Counted from the stretch's first letter, positions 1 to 8,643 are shown. The stretch is 64,000 bases of DNA from Marinobacter arenosus (GCF_019264345.1 NZ_JAHVAO010000004.1:1-64000); one strand, 5' to 3'. Notes: a model not told the origin generated them from the letters alone. A program made the numbers and translations.

Positions 1-73
1 ACTCAGAAGTGAAACAGGCCTGCGCCGATGGTAGTGTGGCATTGCCCATGTGAGAGTAGGTCATCGTCAGACT
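1..73 (+). rRNA. rrf: 5S ribosomal RNA, 3' part
   Basis: The first bases match the 3' half of a gammaproteobacterial 5S rRNA: the ACTCAGAAGTGAAAC loop, GCCGATGGTAGTGTGG, and the terminal ATGTGAGAGTAGGTCATCG stretch that closes the molecule. The 5' part lies outside the window, so this is the end of an rRNA operon read on the plus strand. The exact 3' end is placed by analogy with Pseudomonas 5S and could be off by a few bases. Confidence 0.93.
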
Positions 74-84
74 CTTAATACCTG

Positions 85-117
85 AAACCCCAGCTTCTTC
101 GAAGCTGGGGTTTTTTA
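85..117 (+). terminator. rRNA operon terminator
   Basis: A 13-bp perfect stem (85-97 with 101-113) around a 3-base loop is followed by a T run. It lies directly after the 5S rRNA and is a textbook intrinsic terminator. Confidence 0.93.
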
Positions 118-201
118 TTGCCCGGAGAAAAGTCGTCCCGGTTTGGAAATCACCAATTCTTGAAGTACCTCACAGTGACATTGGGTAAAAATGATTAACC
201 T

Positions 202-240
202 AATGTAAAAGAGCTGGCCAAAATAACCTAAAAACACCAA
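202..240 (+). promoter_or_regulatory. candidate regulatory motif upstream of the DUF6160-like cluster
   Basis: AT-rich segment with AATGTAAAA (202-210) and GGCCAAAATAA (216-226), followed by a second A-rich patch and then GCCGGCC. The same ordered blocks occur at 45426-45465 upstream of the MSHA locus. No clear sigma-70 -35/-10 pair was found between the rRNA terminator and the gene at 320. A role as promoter or activator site is inferred. Confidence 0.35.
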
Positions 241-319
241 GCCGGCCTCAGAGACGCTCATCAGTCAACATTTGGCTATGCCGTAAATAAGAACAATGCG
301 GCTACTAAGGAATGTGACT

Positions 320-1519
320 ATGAGTAAGAAAGCAGTGTCCTGCCTTCTGTTGCCGCTCGTCAGTGCGGCGGCGGTTGCGGAGCTTCGACCGATTTCCGAC
401 CAACAGATGTCGGAGGTCACCGGTCAGGCCTTCGTCTCCGTCGATCGCCAATACCACCCTGACGCAAACGACACCACCGCCTACACCCGGGTCAACCTTG
501 GAATGGATATCGATATCCAGACCAACGTGGACATTCTGGAAATGGGGCGTTATGAGCGTGACGGGGAAAAGCCGGGCACCGCCGACGTCTACATCGAAGA
601 CTTTGCCCTCGGTTACATCAACAACCAGGCCTACTACAGCGCCAATCCGGATGCACCGCGGCAGCGGAGGTCCGACGGCACGGCCTACGCCGAAGGCGAG
701 ATTGTCCCTTTCTCCATTCAGAATCCCTATTTCGAGTTCGCCTTCGATGAGGCTACTGAGGAAATCGTCGGCTTCCGGCTGGGCTTTGGTGAGTCCATGG
801 GCATCCTTTCCGGGAAGATTCGAACCCTCACCGGCAACGTCAATGTCGACATCATCGACCGGGGGGAGGGGCTCAGGGAAGCCAGTTCCAGTGGAAATTT
901 CTTCGACCAGGTTATCGTCCTGCTAACACCCCTACTTGAGGGCGGTAGTCCGCTCTCGACGAAGGCGCAGTTGGTCTATGGCGAGGAGGGCGACCCGAAC
1001 ATCGGCAGTCTGGATCCGGTCCGGGCGGAATACATCGGGATTCCCGACGGCGAAAAGTTTGTCCTTGAGGATGCCAGCGGCTTCACCCGCTGGTCGGTAA
1101 AGAACTTGATTGGTTGGGGGTCAAGTTCCCGGATCGAGGTTCCGGACTGTTCGTTCTTCAGCTGTGGCAGCGGCGACATAAACGTATACGCCGAAGATTG
1201 TCTGGTTCTGGGCATCGATTCCTGTTTTGACCTCGACATCTATAACAGCTTTCCGATTGGTGAAGTCGCCAAGGTGGATGGCGAACGGCGAATTACCGGG
1301 CCCACCGACGGCGCCTTCATCTCTTTCCAGACCAAGGATCTTGAGTGGCTTAAGGATGTTAGCAAAACCGACCTATCGCCCGAGGATTTCATGCGCGCGA
1401 CCTCCGGTGCCTTTTTCAACATTCCCAATGGCGCCACTGAGGTGAACCTGAACGAAGCGCTGTACGGAACCCAGCGCTATCGATCCGAATACATTGACCG
1501 AGGAAAAGGTCTGTTCTGA
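320..1519 (+). CDS. secreted DUF6160-like protein (first of four)
   Basis: 399-residue exported protein of unknown function. The start at 320 has AAGGA eight bases upstream; an in-frame ATG at 296 lacks a ribosome site. A signal peptide of about 20 residues ends at AVAELR. The mature N-terminus carries LRPISDQQMSEVTGQAFVSV, the motif shared by all four proteins of this cluster (polar residues, M-S-x-V, then G-Q). I recall this motif from DUF6160/FilF-type proteins, but that family call is from memory. The rest is Asp/Gly-rich, predicted beta-rich, with an insert holding four cysteines near residues 275-295. It starts an operon with the genes at 1530, 2606 and 3179. Confidence 0.8.
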   Translation: MSKKAVSCLLLPLVSAAAVAELRPISDQQMSEVTGQAFVSVDRQYHPDANDTTAYTRVNLGMDIDIQTNVDILEMGRYERDGEKPGTADVYIEDFALGYINNQAYYSANPDAPRQRRSDGTAYAEGEIVPFSIQNPYFEFAFDEATEEIVGFRLGFGESMGILSGKIRTLTGNVNVDIIDRGEGLREASSSGNFFDQVIVLLTPLLEGGSPLSTKAQLVYGEEGDPNIGSLDPVRAEYIGIPDGEKFVLEDASGFTRWSVKNLIGWGSSSRIEVPDCSFFSCGSGDINVYAEDCLVLGIDSCFDLDIYNSFPIGEVAKVDGERRITGPTDGAFISFQTKDLEWLKDVSKTDLSPEDFMRATSGAFFNIPNGATEVNLNEALYGTQRYRSEYIDRGKGLF

Positions 1520-1529
1520 GGGAGATGCC

Positions 1530-2609
1530 ATGATGAAGGTTTTCACTGAAATCGCTCGGGCCTGCGCCGTTGCCTGGCTGCTGATGCTATACCTGGTGTG
1601 TGCGTCCCTTCCGGCCCGGGCCGAACTCCAAGGGCTGTCAGAACATGAGATGTCCAGCATCGACGGGGCGGGAGTTGGGCTGGTCCTGGAGAATTTCAAG
1701 TTTTCCCACGGGACGGATCTGCCGGACGTTGGGGGTAACCAGGCGCGTATCTTCCGCATTGCGGGCATCCGGAGCACCGATGGTCGGCCGGTCGATATCA
1801 CGGTAAACCACCTGTACATCTCGGGTCCTGGCAGTAACTACGGGGAGGACCTGAGTCCGGTCAATCTGGGGCGCCTGGTCAATCCGTGGCGCATCGATAT
1901 TGTCGATGGCAATACCATCGAAATCCCGGACAAGGCTGTGCTTGAGTTCGCGGCCCCGGCGATGGTCGGTGCATCGGAGGGTTTCGACTGCATAAGCTCG
2001 GGCGCCGTTGCCGGCAGCGGTACCTGCTCGAGTCGTCCGGCCACGGCCGATTATAGTGGAGAGCGTCCGGATATCGGCCTGCAGATGAACGTTGCCGTTG
2101 GTGATGATCGCTCCGCCAATATCAATATCCACGCAAAGTCGGCGGTCATCGATGGCAGTTACCTCCGTCTGTGGGGCGATAATGTCCGCGGCCAGATGGT
2201 GGGTCAGTTCAAGTTGAACTTCTTTACGCCCGAACTCTCCATCACGGCCTGCGCCCAGGACGGTACGTCCTGCGGATCGCGCATTCTGATGACCGATTTT
2301 GCCCTCCAACTGGCCCTCGGTAACCAGCTCCAGCCCGTGTTCTTTGATGTCGATGGCTCCGGTAACTTCGTGGTGGATGTGGCGTCTATCCGTCAGCCGG
2401 CGGCCGGCGAGATCGGGGTTGATGGCCTCAGGGGCAGCAGTGATGCTGAGCGCTGGGATTACTACGAAGCGTATTACACCAACCCAGATTATCGCAGCAA
2501 CCTGGAAATCGGGAACTTCAGTGTTGGGACCCGGGATTTTGGCTCAGCCCGGGTTGAGGGGATGCTCATTCAGCATCTGAATATCCGAACCCGGGATCTG
2601 GCGCAATGA
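1530..2609 (+). CDS. secreted DUF6160-like protein (second of four)
   Basis: 359-residue exported protein. GAGGGAGA lies just upstream of two adjacent ATG codons (1530, 1533). A long signal peptide ends at LPARA, and the mature protein begins ELQGLSEHEMSSIDGAGVGL, the cluster motif with GAG in place of GQ. The body is rich in Asp, Gly and hydroxyl residues with two Cys-containing loops (near FDCISSG and SITACAQDGTSCG). Its stop overlaps the next start (ATGA at 2606), so the two are translationally coupled. Function is unknown; surface or periplasmic location is inferred from the signal peptide. Confidence 0.8.
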   Translation: MMKVFTEIARACAVAWLLMLYLVCASLPARAELQGLSEHEMSSIDGAGVGLVLENFKFSHGTDLPDVGGNQARIFRIAGIRSTDGRPVDITVNHLYISGPGSNYGEDLSPVNLGRLVNPWRIDIVDGNTIEIPDKAVLEFAAPAMVGASEGFDCISSGAVAGSGTCSSRPATADYSGERPDIGLQMNVAVGDDRSANINIHAKSAVIDGSYLRLWGDNVRGQMVGQFKLNFFTPELSITACAQDGTSCGSRILMTDFALQLALGNQLQPVFFDVDGSGNFVVDVASIRQPAAGEIGVDGLRGSSDAERWDYYEAYYTNPDYRSNLEIGNFSVGTRDFGSARVEGMLIQHLNIRTRDLAQ

Positions 2610-3157
2610 TGATTCGACGATGGCAAGCGAGGGGATGCGTACTGCTGCCCATGTTGGTGGCGTTACCGGTTGCCGCCGAGATGGCCCGGATGGGGGATGA
2701 AGCCATGTCGCGAGTGGCGGGGCAGAGCGGAATATATCTGTCGGGTGACATCAGCATCAACGAAATGGGTGGGCCGGTCGAGAACAGCTATTTTGGCCGA
2801 TGTGACGATGGCGCAAAAAAGTGTGGGGCCCGGTTTGCCTATCGATTAAAAGAAAACGGTGGCTGGATGGTGTTGGATGACATTCGGGGCAACTTTGCTT
2901 TTGAAGGTCTGACCTTACGGATACGGACCGTCGACTCCGGATTCGGCGGCGATGGGGAACTGTTCAATCGTGACGTCCTTGAGCTCGGGCTTCCGAACAC
3001 CGTCCGGTTCAATGATGTCCGATTCAAGGTCGCCGCGAGCAGCACGGCACGGCCAACGGATCCCGGCTTCCAGCAGACCGATATATTTTCGGTGGAGATG
3101 CGGGGAGAGGTCATTATGGAAGGCAATCTGCTGGTCTTCCCAACAGGGAGCCCGTAG
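2606..3157 (+). CDS. secreted DUF6160-like protein (third, short)
   Basis: 183-residue exported protein whose ATG overlaps the preceding stop codon. The signal peptide ends at LPVAAEM, followed by ARMGDEAMSRVAGQSGIYLS, the common N-terminal motif. It has a single Cys pair near residues 65-72 (FGRCDDGAKKCG), then a short beta-rich body containing the LRIRTVDSG and FNDVRFKV strands. It is the smallest member of the cluster and could be a minor or capping subunit, but nothing proves assembly. No similarity to an enzyme is visible. Confidence 0.78.
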   Translation: MMIRRWQARGCVLLPMLVALPVAAEMARMGDEAMSRVAGQSGIYLSGDISINEMGGPVENSYFGRCDDGAKKCGARFAYRLKENGGWMVLDDIRGNFAFEGLTLRIRTVDSGFGGDGELFNRDVLELGLPNTVRFNDVRFKVAASSTARPTDPGFQQTDIFSVEMRGEVIMEGNLLVFPTGSP

Positions 3158-3178
3158 CGGCGGGGTTAGGGGGTGGTA

Positions 3179-5581
3179 ATGGAATACAGGAACCGAACCG
3201 TTCCGGTTGCCCTGGTTGGCGTCGGCTTGCTGTGGGGCATACTGGCGCCCGAGGTATCTGCCGAACTCCAACGTCTTGACGACTCCGCCATGGCCGGAAT
3301 CAGCGGGCAGAGTGGCTTAACAATGGAGATGGAGTTGGGCGTGTCAGCGGACCGGATTTCCTACGTTGATGACGGAAATGGCCTGCATCTCGACGGTTTC
3401 CGGGTAGGCTCGGCGGTCGACCCGTCGGGACAGGCCTATCACCTGATTGTGGTTGATATTGGCGACGATGCCTCGCTCAATCTCGACTACCTGGTGAGCG
3501 ATCGCCGAATTGAATTTGGCGACGTCCGTCTGGCCGGGGCGCCGGGAGTCAGCATGGGTGGTGTGTTTTTTGATCATTCGCTTCAGGGCACCCTGAATAT
3601 CCGTCAGGGGGGTGCGCTTGGCGGAGCCGGTTATACCTTCGATTCAGCCTACACCATGACTGGTGGGCGGCTCGGCTACCGGACCAACGGCAATGAGATC
3701 TTCCTGGATGATATCACCATGGATGTCGAAGCGCTGGGCATCACCCTGGATGTGGTCGGCGAAACTCTCCAGCTTGATGCGCCGAGGGTAAGCGCGGCCT
3801 GGCGCGTCGGTGCCATCCGCTACAGTAATAACCCGCAGAATCACGGCACGAGTGTCGATGCGTCCTCGGGCGAACTCCTGCCGTCGTTCGGCGGACTGAG
3901 TGGAGACTACGAACTGTCCTCCTCGACCGGTCTTGCCGCCGGCGGCCGCCAGGGTGAAGGACTGCGGATCGATAGCGAAACCACCATCCATAGTGCTTCG
4001 TTCCTGTATCACGATGACGGTAACAGCCTGGCATTCCGGGATATCACCGGTGCCTACTCGATCAATGATCTTCGGCTCGATGTCGCTAACGATCCGCAAG
4101 GTCGTCCAGCGCTCGCCCTCACGGTGGACTCGATCGAGGGTGAGTTTTCGGTGGGTTCGATTGAAATGGGCGGCAATGGAAAAGGCATCGGCGCAGTGAA
4201 CGTGAGTTTCCTGCTCGAAGACCAGTCCTTCGGCGGGCGAACCTACACCAACGCCCTCTATGTTCAAGGTGGTGGCCATACGGACGCAGGTCCCCAAGGG
4301 TTACGTCTTGCGGCCGAGTGGAGCCTGCGTCTCGCCGATCTCAGTTACACAGAAGACAGCAATCGGGTGATCTTTAGCGGTCTGCAGTCTTGGGGGCAGG
4401 GCGATGTGACGGTTAATGTCACCAGGAATGAGGTTCGCAATGGCACGCGTTTTTACGATGGTCTGCGTGTCGGGTTCGAAGGGATTCAGGCCGGTTACCG
4501 GATCAATGGGTTGCGGGTCGGGAATGAGGATTCGCCCCTTCAAGGCGGGACAGAGTTATTGCTTGCGCTCGGGTTCTATCCGGCCTATGAATTCGAACTT
4601 GACGGCCATATGACCCTGGGTCCTGGTGGCGCCACTGGTGAAGGGCTGACGATCAATTCGGACATTCGGATCCGCAATGGCAAAGCCGCACTCATCGCCG
4701 CGCCCTATAACGACGGCGAAGGTGACATCCCTCAGAAAGGGCTGTGGATTGGAGAGCTGGAATACGATGGACACATTCGTGGCATGACTCTGGATGTGAC
4801 GGAGGAGGGGCTGGTCATCGGCAAAGGCGAGGCCTGGAGCACCATGGATATTGGCAACCTTCGAGTTGGCGATAAGTCATCCGGTCGGAGTTTCGGCCGT
4901 TTGGTCGTGCAGAAATACGAAACCGGGAGCAGCATGATCATTGTCCCGGGGGGCGCGGGGGCTGTTTGTGCCGGCGGTTCCGGGAGCGATGAGTCTACCT
5001 GTATGGCCTCGGGAGGCCTCTGGGAAGACCGTGGCGACCAGGGAATCACGATCCAGCTGAAACAGATTTACGCCAAGGCAGCCGGCGATGCCAAAAAGAA
5101 TGCCCTGACCTGGGAGACCAATCGGGAGATTGATGGCAACGGTAAACCGGTGAATGGAACCGGTACCCGCTTGGTACTCAATGACATTCACACCAGCGAT
5201 GGTGGCGAGTTCGACGGCAATGGCGTGGATGACAACACGTTCGGGGTCCGCACCGATCTCTCGGTGGACGTCTACCAGACCAGGGTGGTCAAGAAAGAAA
5301 CGGGAGCGGATTCGCTTGGCGTGGCGGGTGCCCGCGGCGATGAGAAGATCATGGACGCATCCGCACCCGGCGGCTATCGGTATGTTTCCGAGCCCACCGC
5401 GGCCGATCGAGCGAGCCGTCCCCTGGGGTTCGCCGTGCAGGCACGTAGTCGGTTCAAGGAGCTGTCGATCAACAACATTGACCTGGTTCATCCGGACGGC
5501 GGCGCACATACGGCGGTCTACGGGGTCAAAATGCAGAATTTTGATATCAAAGCGAATCTGACTGCCACACCGATTCCCTGA
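3179..5581 (+). CDS. large secreted repeat protein, DUF6160-like (fourth)
   Basis: 800-residue exported protein. The ATG at 3179 is preferred over GTG at 3173 because the AGGGGG ribosome site is correctly spaced only for 3179. The signal peptide ends at EVSAELQ; the mature start LDDSAMAGISGQSGLTMEM is the clearest copy of the cluster motif. The body holds about five degenerate units of roughly 105-112 residues. Each has a Tyr-x-x-Asp/Asn-Gly/Ser-Asn turn followed by a strand such as FRDIT or LDDIT and then an LxLDV strand; the turns lie near residues 60, 163, 274, 386 and 500. Units 3-5 are preceded by a GLRI/GLRL/GLTI strand. This suggests an elongated beta-structure. Function is unknown. 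Confidence 0.8.
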   Translation: MEYRNRTVPVALVGVGLLWGILAPEVSAELQRLDDSAMAGISGQSGLTMEMELGVSADRISYVDDGNGLHLDGFRVGSAVDPSGQAYHLIVVDIGDDASLNLDYLVSDRRIEFGDVRLAGAPGVSMGGVFFDHSLQGTLNIRQGGALGGAGYTFDSAYTMTGGRLGYRTNGNEIFLDDITMDVEALGITLDVVGETLQLDAPRVSAAWRVGAIRYSNNPQNHGTSVDASSGELLPSFGGLSGDYELSSSTGLAAGGRQGEGLRIDSETTIHSASFLYHDDGNSLAFRDITGAYSINDLRLDVANDPQGRPALALTVDSIEGEFSVGSIEMGGNGKGIGAVNVSFLLEDQSFGGRTYTNALYVQGGGHTDAGPQGLRLAAEWSLRLADLSYTEDSNRVIFSGLQSWGQGDVTVNVTRNEVRNGTRFYDGLRVGFEGIQAGYRINGLRVGNEDSPLQGGTELLLALGFYPAYEFELDGHMTLGPGGATGEGLTINSDIRIRNGKAALIAAPYNDGEGDIPQKGLWIGELEYDGHIRGMTLDVTEEGLVIGKGEAWSTMDIGNLRVGDKSSGRSFGRLVVQKYETGSSMIIVPGGAGAVCAGGSGSDESTCMASGGLWEDRGDQGITIQLKQIYAKAAGDAKKNALTWETNREIDGNGKPVNGTGTRLVLNDIHTSDGGEFDGNGVDDNTFGVRTDLSVDVYQTRVVKKETGADSLGVAGARGDEKIMDASAPGGYRYVSEPTAADRASRPLGFAVQARSRFKELSINNIDLVHPDGGAHTAVYGVKMQNFDIKANLTATPIP

Positions 5582-5620
5582 ATATTTGGTGGCCGGCCGC
5601 ACAGGCGGTGGCTGCGAGTT

Positions 5621-5649
5621 TTGTCTTTTGTGCTCTCCTGTTGTTTAAT
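5621..5649 (+). promoter_or_regulatory. candidate promoter for birA
   Basis: TTGTCT (5621-5626), 17-base spacer, TTTAAT (5644-5649). It lies in the 104-base gap between the repeat protein and birA, about 37 bases before the chosen birA start. Match to sigma-70 is moderate. Confidence 0.4.
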
Positions 5650-5685
5650 CCGGCCTTACCCACTCTCCTGGCCGGAAAACCTCTG

Positions 5686-6651
5686 ATGAAATCCAAGGCA
5701 CTGATTACCCTACTGAGCGATGGCGAAGTTCACTCCGGAGAATCGTTGGCCGGTCAGCTCGGCGTCAGCCGGACGGCCGTCTGGAAACAGATTCGACGGG
5801 CAATGGATGAGGGGTTCAAGATCGATACTATTCGGGGCCGTGGTTACCAGCTGGTATCTGCTGTCGATCTTCTCGAGCGGGACGTTATCCTGGGCACGGT
5901 AGATCAGTGTCATCGGTCAGAGCTGAATCTCGCAATTCTGGATGAGGTGGATTCAACCAACGCGGAAGTGGTTCGGCAGATAGCTGGGGGAGCCGGCGGA
6001 ATCCCTGTTGCCATCGCCGATTGCCAGACCCAGGGGCGGGGGCGGCGGGGTCGAATCTGGAGCAGTCCGCGGGGCCAGAACCTGTACATGAGCATGGGGC
6101 TGACGTTCCATGGTGGGTTTTCGGTGCTCGACGGCCTGAGCCTGGTGCTCGGGGTGGCTGTTGCCAATGCTCTCGAGGGACTCGGCGCCTCCGACATCGG
6201 TCTGAAATGGCCAAACGATATTTTCCTGCCCCAGGGTAAGCTGGGGGGCATTCTGGTGGAGCTCCAGGGGGAGTTGCAAGAAGGGGTTGTCCAGGTTATC
6301 GCCGGTATTGGTATCAACGTTCACATGTCGGAGGCTGATGGTGTGGACCAGCCCTGGAGCAGTCTGGCCCGGGCGTACCCGGCCATGAACTGGTCCCGGA
6401 GTAAGATTGCCGGGTCGATGATCAATGCTGTGCTGGATGCGGCCCATGTATTCTCGGACGTTGGCTTTCGGGATTTTCGCGAGCCCTGGCAGCGCCGGGA
6501 TATCTTTCAGGGGCAATCGCTTGAGGCCAAGGGTGGAAGTGTGCGCGGTATTGGTGCCGGCATTGATGAGTCTGGCAACTACCTTTTACACACAGACGAG
6601 GGCGTTGTCCCGGTACGGGCAGGGGAGATCAGCTTGAGGGTGGCATCATGA
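5686..6651 (+). CDS. birA: biotin--[acetyl-CoA carboxylase] ligase and biotin operon repressor
   Basis: 321-residue BirA. It activates biotin to biotinyl-AMP and transfers it to the carrier protein of acetyl-CoA carboxylase. The N-terminal winged helix (residues 1-65, HSGESLAGQLGVSRTAVWKQ) marks the bifunctional, DNA-binding class. The catalytic core shows the biotin/ATP loop GRGRRGRIWSSPRG, then LKWPNDIF and KLGGILVE, followed by a small C-terminal SH3-like domain. The open frame extends upstream to 5608, but those 26 residues are not BirA-like, so the ATG at 5686 is used. It overlaps coaX by four bases (ATGA). Confidence 0.95.
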   Translation: MKSKALITLLSDGEVHSGESLAGQLGVSRTAVWKQIRRAMDEGFKIDTIRGRGYQLVSAVDLLERDVILGTVDQCHRSELNLAILDEVDSTNAEVVRQIAGGAGGIPVAIADCQTQGRGRRGRIWSSPRGQNLYMSMGLTFHGGFSVLDGLSLVLGVAVANALEGLGASDIGLKWPNDIFLPQGKLGGILVELQGELQEGVVQVIAGIGINVHMSEADGVDQPWSSLARAYPAMNWSRSKIAGSMINAVLDAAHVFSDVGFRDFREPWQRRDIFQGQSLEAKGGSVRGIGAGIDESGNYLLHTDEGVVPVRAGEISLRVAS

Positions 6652-7382
6652 GGCTGTTAATCGATGCCGGTAATTCCAGGTTGAAATGGCGCCTCGACCA
6701 GGGTGGCCAGATCCTGGGTCAGGGTGTGGGTACGCTCGATGAATCGGATCCGGTTTCCGGGCTACCCGTTGATGCGAGCCAGATCACCAGCGTAGCCGTG
6801 TCGACGGTGGCGTCGGAGGAGAAGCGCCTGGGGTTGGTGGCGTTTCTCTCAGCGCGCACTGGCGCACCGGTGCGATTCCATTGGTCTGAGTCCCGGCGCG
6901 GAGGGCTTGTTAATGCCTACGCGGATCCTCACAAAATGGGGGCGGACCGCTGGCACGCCATGTACGCTGCCTGGCGATCTTTGAAGGGCGGCTTTGTGGT
7001 CGTGGATGCCGGGAGCGCAGTGACTGTGGATTACGTGGCCTCGACAGGCGACCACCTCGGCGGATTCATACTACCCGGTCTGCATATGATGCTACGCAGT
7101 CTCAAGACAGATGCCGCACGGATCGGCTTTGATCCGGATCAGGTGTTGGATACCCGGCCCGGCGAATCCACTGGCGAATGCGTCAATCATGGCCTTGCCT
7201 GGCTGTCGGCGGCAATGGTGGATCGGATTCACGGGGACGTCCGAACCCACGGCCTGGATCATATTGTCGTTACCGGAGGGGACGCTGACCGGCTTCTGGG
7301 CCTTGGGCTCTCTGCGATGAATCGGCCGCAGCTGGTTCTGGAAGGGCTCGCACTGATCGATGATGAGGAGCAGGCGAAATGA
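6648..7382 (+). CDS. coaX: type III pantothenate kinase
   Basis: 244-residue CoaX, which phosphorylates pantothenate in the first step of coenzyme A synthesis. The ASKHA-fold motifs are visible: LLIDAGNSRLKW at the N-terminus (phosphate 1), KMGADRWHAMYAAW near residue 100, VVDAGSAVTVDYV (phosphate 2), then GGFILPGLHMM and VVTGGDADRL. Length fits the family. The ATGA overlaps on both sides (birA and the SPOR-like gene) indicate a coupled operon; birA-coaX pairs are common in Pseudomonas-type bacteria. Confidence 0.95.
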   Translation: MRLLIDAGNSRLKWRLDQGGQILGQGVGTLDESDPVSGLPVDASQITSVAVSTVASEEKRLGLVAFLSARTGAPVRFHWSESRRGGLVNAYADPHKMGADRWHAMYAAWRSLKGGFVVVDAGSAVTVDYVASTGDHLGGFILPGLHMMLRSLKTDAARIGFDPDQVLDTRPGESTGECVNHGLAWLSAAMVDRIHGDVRTHGLDHIVVTGGDADRLLGLGLSAMNRPQLVLEGLALIDDEEQAK

Positions 7383-8185
7383 AGTGGCTTGCCTTTCTTT
7401 TCCTGATTTTGAACCTGGCTGTCTGGTATTTTGCCGGCGTCTTTCAGCCGTCTACAACCTCGGGGACGGGGGCTGCCGGAAATCTGCCACGTGTTGCCAG
7501 CCTGAAATCCACCGAGCGGTCGCCGGCTCCGATGCCGCCGGAGTCTCCAGATCCCGAGCCCGTGAACGACTCGCCAGCCCCTGTGGGCGGCCAGACCAGC
7601 GCCCAGGACAGTGCGCTTGCAGTTAAGTCGCCGCAGGATTCCCAGGCGCCCGAGAAAGAGCCCGAGCCGGTTGTCGCCGAACCGGCTGCCGTCCCGCCGG
7701 TGTGTGTCCGGATGGGGTGGGTTGAGTCGCTTGAGGTGGCTCGGTCACTGACGGCGGACCAGCCCCTGGCGGAGGGCGTCGGCGTAACTTTCGAGGAAGT
7801 GGAGCGGGAGTTGCCTCCGTACCACTGGGTCATCATCCCGCCCCAACCAAGGTCGGTCGCCTTGAAACAGTTCCGGGACATTCAGCGTCAGGGCATCGAT
7901 TCCTATCTGGTTACCGAGGGAGAGAACCGCAATGCCATATCTCTGGGGCTGTTCGAGTCCCGTGAAGCAGCAATATCCGTGCTGGAAGAAAAAAAGCGCC
8001 AGAATTTTAATGTGGTACTGGCCAACTTCCCCAGAAATCAGATAAGCTACGCGCTCGTTTTTGAGGCTGAGCCAGAGCTTGCTGAAGAGCTGGTTACGGC
8101 GGTCAGAACGGATTACAGGGGCGATTTTGATTTCGTCGAAATCAACCCTTGTGAGGGTGTTGCAACGCCCCAAAAAAATCCGTAG
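7379..8185 (+). CDS. membrane-anchored SPOR-domain-like protein
   Basis: 268-residue protein with one N-terminal membrane segment (WLAFLFLILNLAVWYFAG, residues 3-20). A Pro/Glu/Ala-rich linker to about residue 105 is followed by a C-terminal domain. That domain has the SPOR pattern: HWVIIPPQ strand, an amphipathic helix, then GIDSYLVTEGENRNAISLGLFESREAA and a second alpha/beta half. SPOR domains bind peptidoglycan stripped of stem peptides at division sites. A role in envelope or septal biology is inferred. It overlaps coaX by four bases. The tRNA promoter lies inside its 3' end. Confidence 0.75.
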   Translation: MKWLAFLFLILNLAVWYFAGVFQPSTTSGTGAAGNLPRVASLKSTERSPAPMPPESPDPEPVNDSPAPVGGQTSAQDSALAVKSPQDSQAPEKEPEPVVAEPAAVPPVCVRMGWVESLEVARSLTADQPLAEGVGVTFEEVERELPPYHWVIIPPQPRSVALKQFRDIQRQGIDSYLVTEGENRNAISLGLFESREAAISVLEEKKRQNFNVVLANFPRNQISYALVFEAEPELAEELVTAVRTDYRGDFDFVEINPCEGVATPQKNP

Positions 8186-8188
8186 TAT
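8160..8188 (+). promoter_or_regulatory. promoter of the tRNA-tuf operon
   Basis: TTGCAA (8160-8165), 17-base spacer, TAGTAT (8183-8188), followed by a GC-rich discriminator (ACCGCCC) typical of stringently controlled stable RNA promoters. The -10 includes the stop codon of the preceding gene. The predicted start is about 20 bases before the first tRNA. Confidence 0.7.
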
Positions 8189-8216
8189 ACCGCCCTCGCT
8201 GACGAGGCGATTGTGA

Positions 8217-8292
8217 GCTGGCGTAGCTCAGTTGGTAGAGCAGCTGACTTGTAATCAGCAGGTCGGGGGTTCGATTCCGTCCGCCAGCTCCA
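8217..8292 (+). tRNA. tRNA-Thr (anticodon TGT)
   Basis: 76 bases with encoded CCA. The acceptor stem GCTGGCG pairs with CGCCAGC, the anticodon loop is CTTGTAA, and the TTCGATT T-loop is intact. It corresponds to E. coli thrU by position and anticodon. Confidence 0.97.
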
Positions 8293-8332
8293 TTTTTTTG
8301 TTTTGACAGTTTCGCGTAAGCGGGACTGACTC

Positions 8333-8417
8333 GGAGGGGTTCCCGAGTGGCCAAAGGGATCAGACTGTAAATCTGACGGCATCGCCTTCGCAGGTTCGAA
8401 TCCTGCCCCCTCCACCA
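8333..8417 (+). tRNA. tRNA-Tyr (anticodon GTA)
   Basis: 85 bases with the long variable arm of a class II tRNA and an encoded CCA. The acceptor stem GGAGGGG pairs with CCCCTCC; the anticodon region is GACTGTAAATC. It is E. coli tyrU by position. Confidence 0.97.
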
Positions 8418-8427
8418 CTAATTGCTC

Positions 8428-8502
<75 letters not shown>

Positions 8503-8516
8503 ATTTAGAAAGCAAT

Positions 8517-8592
8517 GCTCATGTAGCTCAGTTGGTAGAGCACACCCTTGGTAAGGGTGAGGTCGGCGGTTCAAATCCGCCCATGAGCTCCA
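8517..8592 (+). tRNA. tRNA-Thr (anticodon GGT)
   Basis: 76 bases with encoded CCA. GCTCATG pairs with CATGAGC, and the anticodon loop TTGGTAA sits on a CACCC/GGGTG stem. It is E. coli thrT by position and lies directly upstream of tuf. Confidence 0.97.
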
Positions 8593-8643
8593 TTATTAAT
8601 CCGGTCAACGTTATGATCCAGGTTGATTAGGGAGATTGGTCGA

